Below, piece after piece: positions 5,392-6,216 of a stretch of DNA of 6,216 nt. The notes under the pieces are model-generated. The model was given only the letters and a program-made list of their open reading frames with translations, did no database searches and was not told where the DNA came from. Within the stretch, counting starts at the first letter, position 1; each line of letters starts with the position of its first letter. A program made the translations under genes and the position numbers. Source of the DNA: UBA349 sp964444115 (lineage in GTDB: Archaea > Methanobacteriota > Methanobacteria > Methanobacteriales > Methanobacteriaceae); assembly GCA_964444115.1 (NCBI GenBank), contig CAYUFT010000111.1, forward strand, positions 1 to 6,216, written 5' to 3'.

Positions 5392-5709
5392 TTGTCTATT
5401 TTAGAAATAATTAATTTAATTGTATTTATTACAGTGATAGTGTGTATTTTAGGAGCTATGGTCATTTTTATAACCTACAATAAAGAGGAAATGCAGGCCC
5501 GATTCTTTTTAAAGTATGCTCAAATACGTAAGGGTGCTATTTCATTTCTTTTAGGAGTGGCTATTTTTGTAATAACTTATTCCAGTAATGAAGTGGGAAT
5601 AATAAGTGCTGTTGGCTATTTATTTTATTTGAATATCGTAATCTTGTTGTTAGTGTTGATTTCATTTTATTATTTCTTCACCACCGCACAACAGAAAACT
5701 CTGGATTAA
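5392..5709 (+). CDS. Small three-helix membrane protein, unknown family
   Basis: I do not recognise this 105-residue protein. It has three hydrophobic segments: about 5-28, 49-64 and 74-96. The loop between the first two (NKEEMQARFFLKYAQIRKG, 30-48) carries most of the charged residues, with net positive charge, which by the positive-inside rule places it in the cytoplasm and the N-terminus outside. The link between helices two and three is short (SSNEVG, 64-69). The C-terminal tail is short and polar. No catalytic or metal-binding motif is seen. The start is TTG, supported by the best ribosome binding site in the window (GGAGGTGA, about five bases upstream) and by a good TATA box, so expression is likely. 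It stands alone, divergent from YwbE and convergent with the LOR/SDH gene, so context gives no role. It could be a small anchor or a subunit of a membrane complex, but nothing visible supports a specific choice. Confidence 0.75.
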   Translation: MSILEIINLIVFITVIVCILGAMVIFITYNKEEMQARFFLKYAQIRKGAISFLLGVAIFVITYSSNEVGIISAVGYLFYLNIVILLLVLISFYYFFTTAQQKTLD

Positions 5710-5743
5710 TAATCGCTAATTATTATTTAGTTTTATGTGATCC

Positions 5744-5785
5744 AAAAAAATGGGAAAAAATTAATTATTAATTTGAATCCTTCCC
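5744..5785 (-). terminator. Hairpin plus T7 tract, terminator of the LOR/SDH gene, possibly bidirectional
   Basis: In the 94-bp convergent spacer, GGGAA (5752-5756) pairs with TTCCC (5781-5785). Inside it, AAATTAAT (5758-5765) pairs with ATTAATTT (5767-5774), giving an interrupted two-part stem. On the minus strand the hairpin is followed by ATTTTTTT (5744-5751), so it resembles an intrinsic terminator for the leftward gene. For the rightward membrane-protein gene the stem is present but the T tract after it is poor. The GC-containing outer stem stands out from the local AT background. Confidence 0.5.
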
Positions 5786-5803
5786 TAAAATTTCTTAATT
5801 ACA

Positions 5804-6216
5804 TTATTTTTTTAGCTCATCGAGCAATATTGGTAAAAATGCGCCAACATCAGTCACAATACTTACCACTTGAGCACTTCCTCTATCAGCCAGTTTAGTG
5901 ACAGTAGCAGGATTTATATCCACACATATGCTTTTAACTTTAGAAGGGAGAATGTTACCCGTTGCTATAGAATGTAGCATGGTGGCAATCATAATCACCA
6001 TATCCACATCCTGTGCATAAATTCGCATTGCATCTTGTGCCTCAATTACATCAGTTATAACATCCGGTAAAGGCCCATCATCGCGTATAGATCCTGCAAG
6101 AACAAAAGGAATATTATTCTTAACACATTCATACATTATACCCTTTTTTAGTACTCCATTGTCTACTGCATCTTTTATAGAGCCTTCTTTATTGATTTCA
6201 TTTATGGCATTGATGT
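5804..6216 (-). CDS. LOR/SDH-type (TIGR00300) protein, archaeal ornithine cyclodeaminase-like, C-terminal part
   Basis: The reading frame is open to the window edge, so this is the last 136 or so residues of a family usually about 400 long; the start is outside. The ATG at 6136 is internal, because family sequence continues upstream of it (INAINEINKEGSIKDAV, then LKKG). Diagnostic parts are the block VLAGSIRDDGPLPDVITDV, the EAQDAMR segment after it, and a Rossmann-like dinucleotide-binding region with MIATMLHSIATGN, ICVDINPATVTKLADRG and VSIVTDVGAFL. The family (TIGR00300, named for likeness to lysine-oxoglutarate reductase/saccharopine dehydrogenase) includes archaeal enzymes reported to turn ornithine into proline with NAD, and is related to the C-terminal half of cyanobacterial AgrE/ArgZ. 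That function is the likely one here by homology. It is a cytoplasmic enzyme. It converges on the membrane-protein gene, and a hairpin with a T tract follows its stop. Confidence 0.88.
   Translation of the reverse strand, partial: INAINEINKEGSIKDAVDNGVLKKGIMYECVKNNIPFVLAGSIRDDGPLPDVITDVIEAQDAMRIYAQDVDMVIMIATMLHSIATGNILPSKVKSICVDINPATVTKLADRGSAQVVSIVTDVGAFLPILLDELKK

Noticed and set aside
1..6216. CRISPR array, tRNA/rRNA genes, insertion sequences, defence systems
   Set aside because: No regularly spaced repeats, cloverleaf-like sequences, transposase or nuclease motifs were seen on either strand.

Overview
The window looks like a piece of an AT-rich euryarchaeal methanogen chromosome, most likely Methanobacterium or a close relative. 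Three things point there: two methanogen-type conserved hypothetical families sit side by side (DUF2124 and DUF447), there is an archaeal LOR/SDH-type (TIGR00300) ornithine-metabolism protein, and the genes have archaeal signals (TATA-like boxes, GGGGGAT or GGAGGTGA ribosome binding sites, oligo-T ends). No mobile element, CRISPR array, RNA gene or defence system is visible. A run of exactly 100 N at 1305-1404 shows that this is a draft assembly with a scaffold gap, and it cuts one gene.

Layout. Positions 1-282 are an AT-rich 3' region, with perhaps the last few codons of a rightward gene at the very edge. On the minus strand follow a GlmS-like SIS-domain sugar-phosphate enzyme (283-1287) and, upstream of it, a stand-alone ThiN-type thiamine-phosphate synthase domain gene broken by the gap (1405-1679, probably continuing to 1287). 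If it continues in frame, its stop overlaps the SIS start as TAATG, so the pair is probably one operon. Its promoter seems to give a leaderless mRNA, and the TATA element lies inside a perfect 9-bp inverted repeat, a good operator candidate. Rightward from 1885 run DUF2124 and DUF447 (an FMN split-barrel family), probably co-transcribed. They meet the leftward adenine deaminase gene ade (3184-4881) tail to tail with an 11-bp spacer.

Upstream of ade on the same strand is a small YwbE-family gene (4999-5193). Divergent from it is an unrecognised small three-helix membrane protein (5392-5709) with a strong TATA box, a near-perfect Shine-Dalgarno and a TTG start. The window ends in the 3' third of a leftward LOR/SDH/ornithine cyclodeaminase-type gene (5804-6216, cut by the window edge), with a hairpin plus oligo-T terminator after it.

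The content is mostly metabolic housekeeping: adenine salvage, thiamine, amino-sugar or fructosamine phosphates, and ornithine/proline. I see no clear new multi-gene system. The points most worth a second look are the operator-like repeat on the ThiN-SIS promoter, the ThiN-SIS pairing itself, a SIS enzyme that keeps only part of the GlmS active site, and lineage-specific K/N/D-rich loop insertions in two otherwise conserved enzymes.
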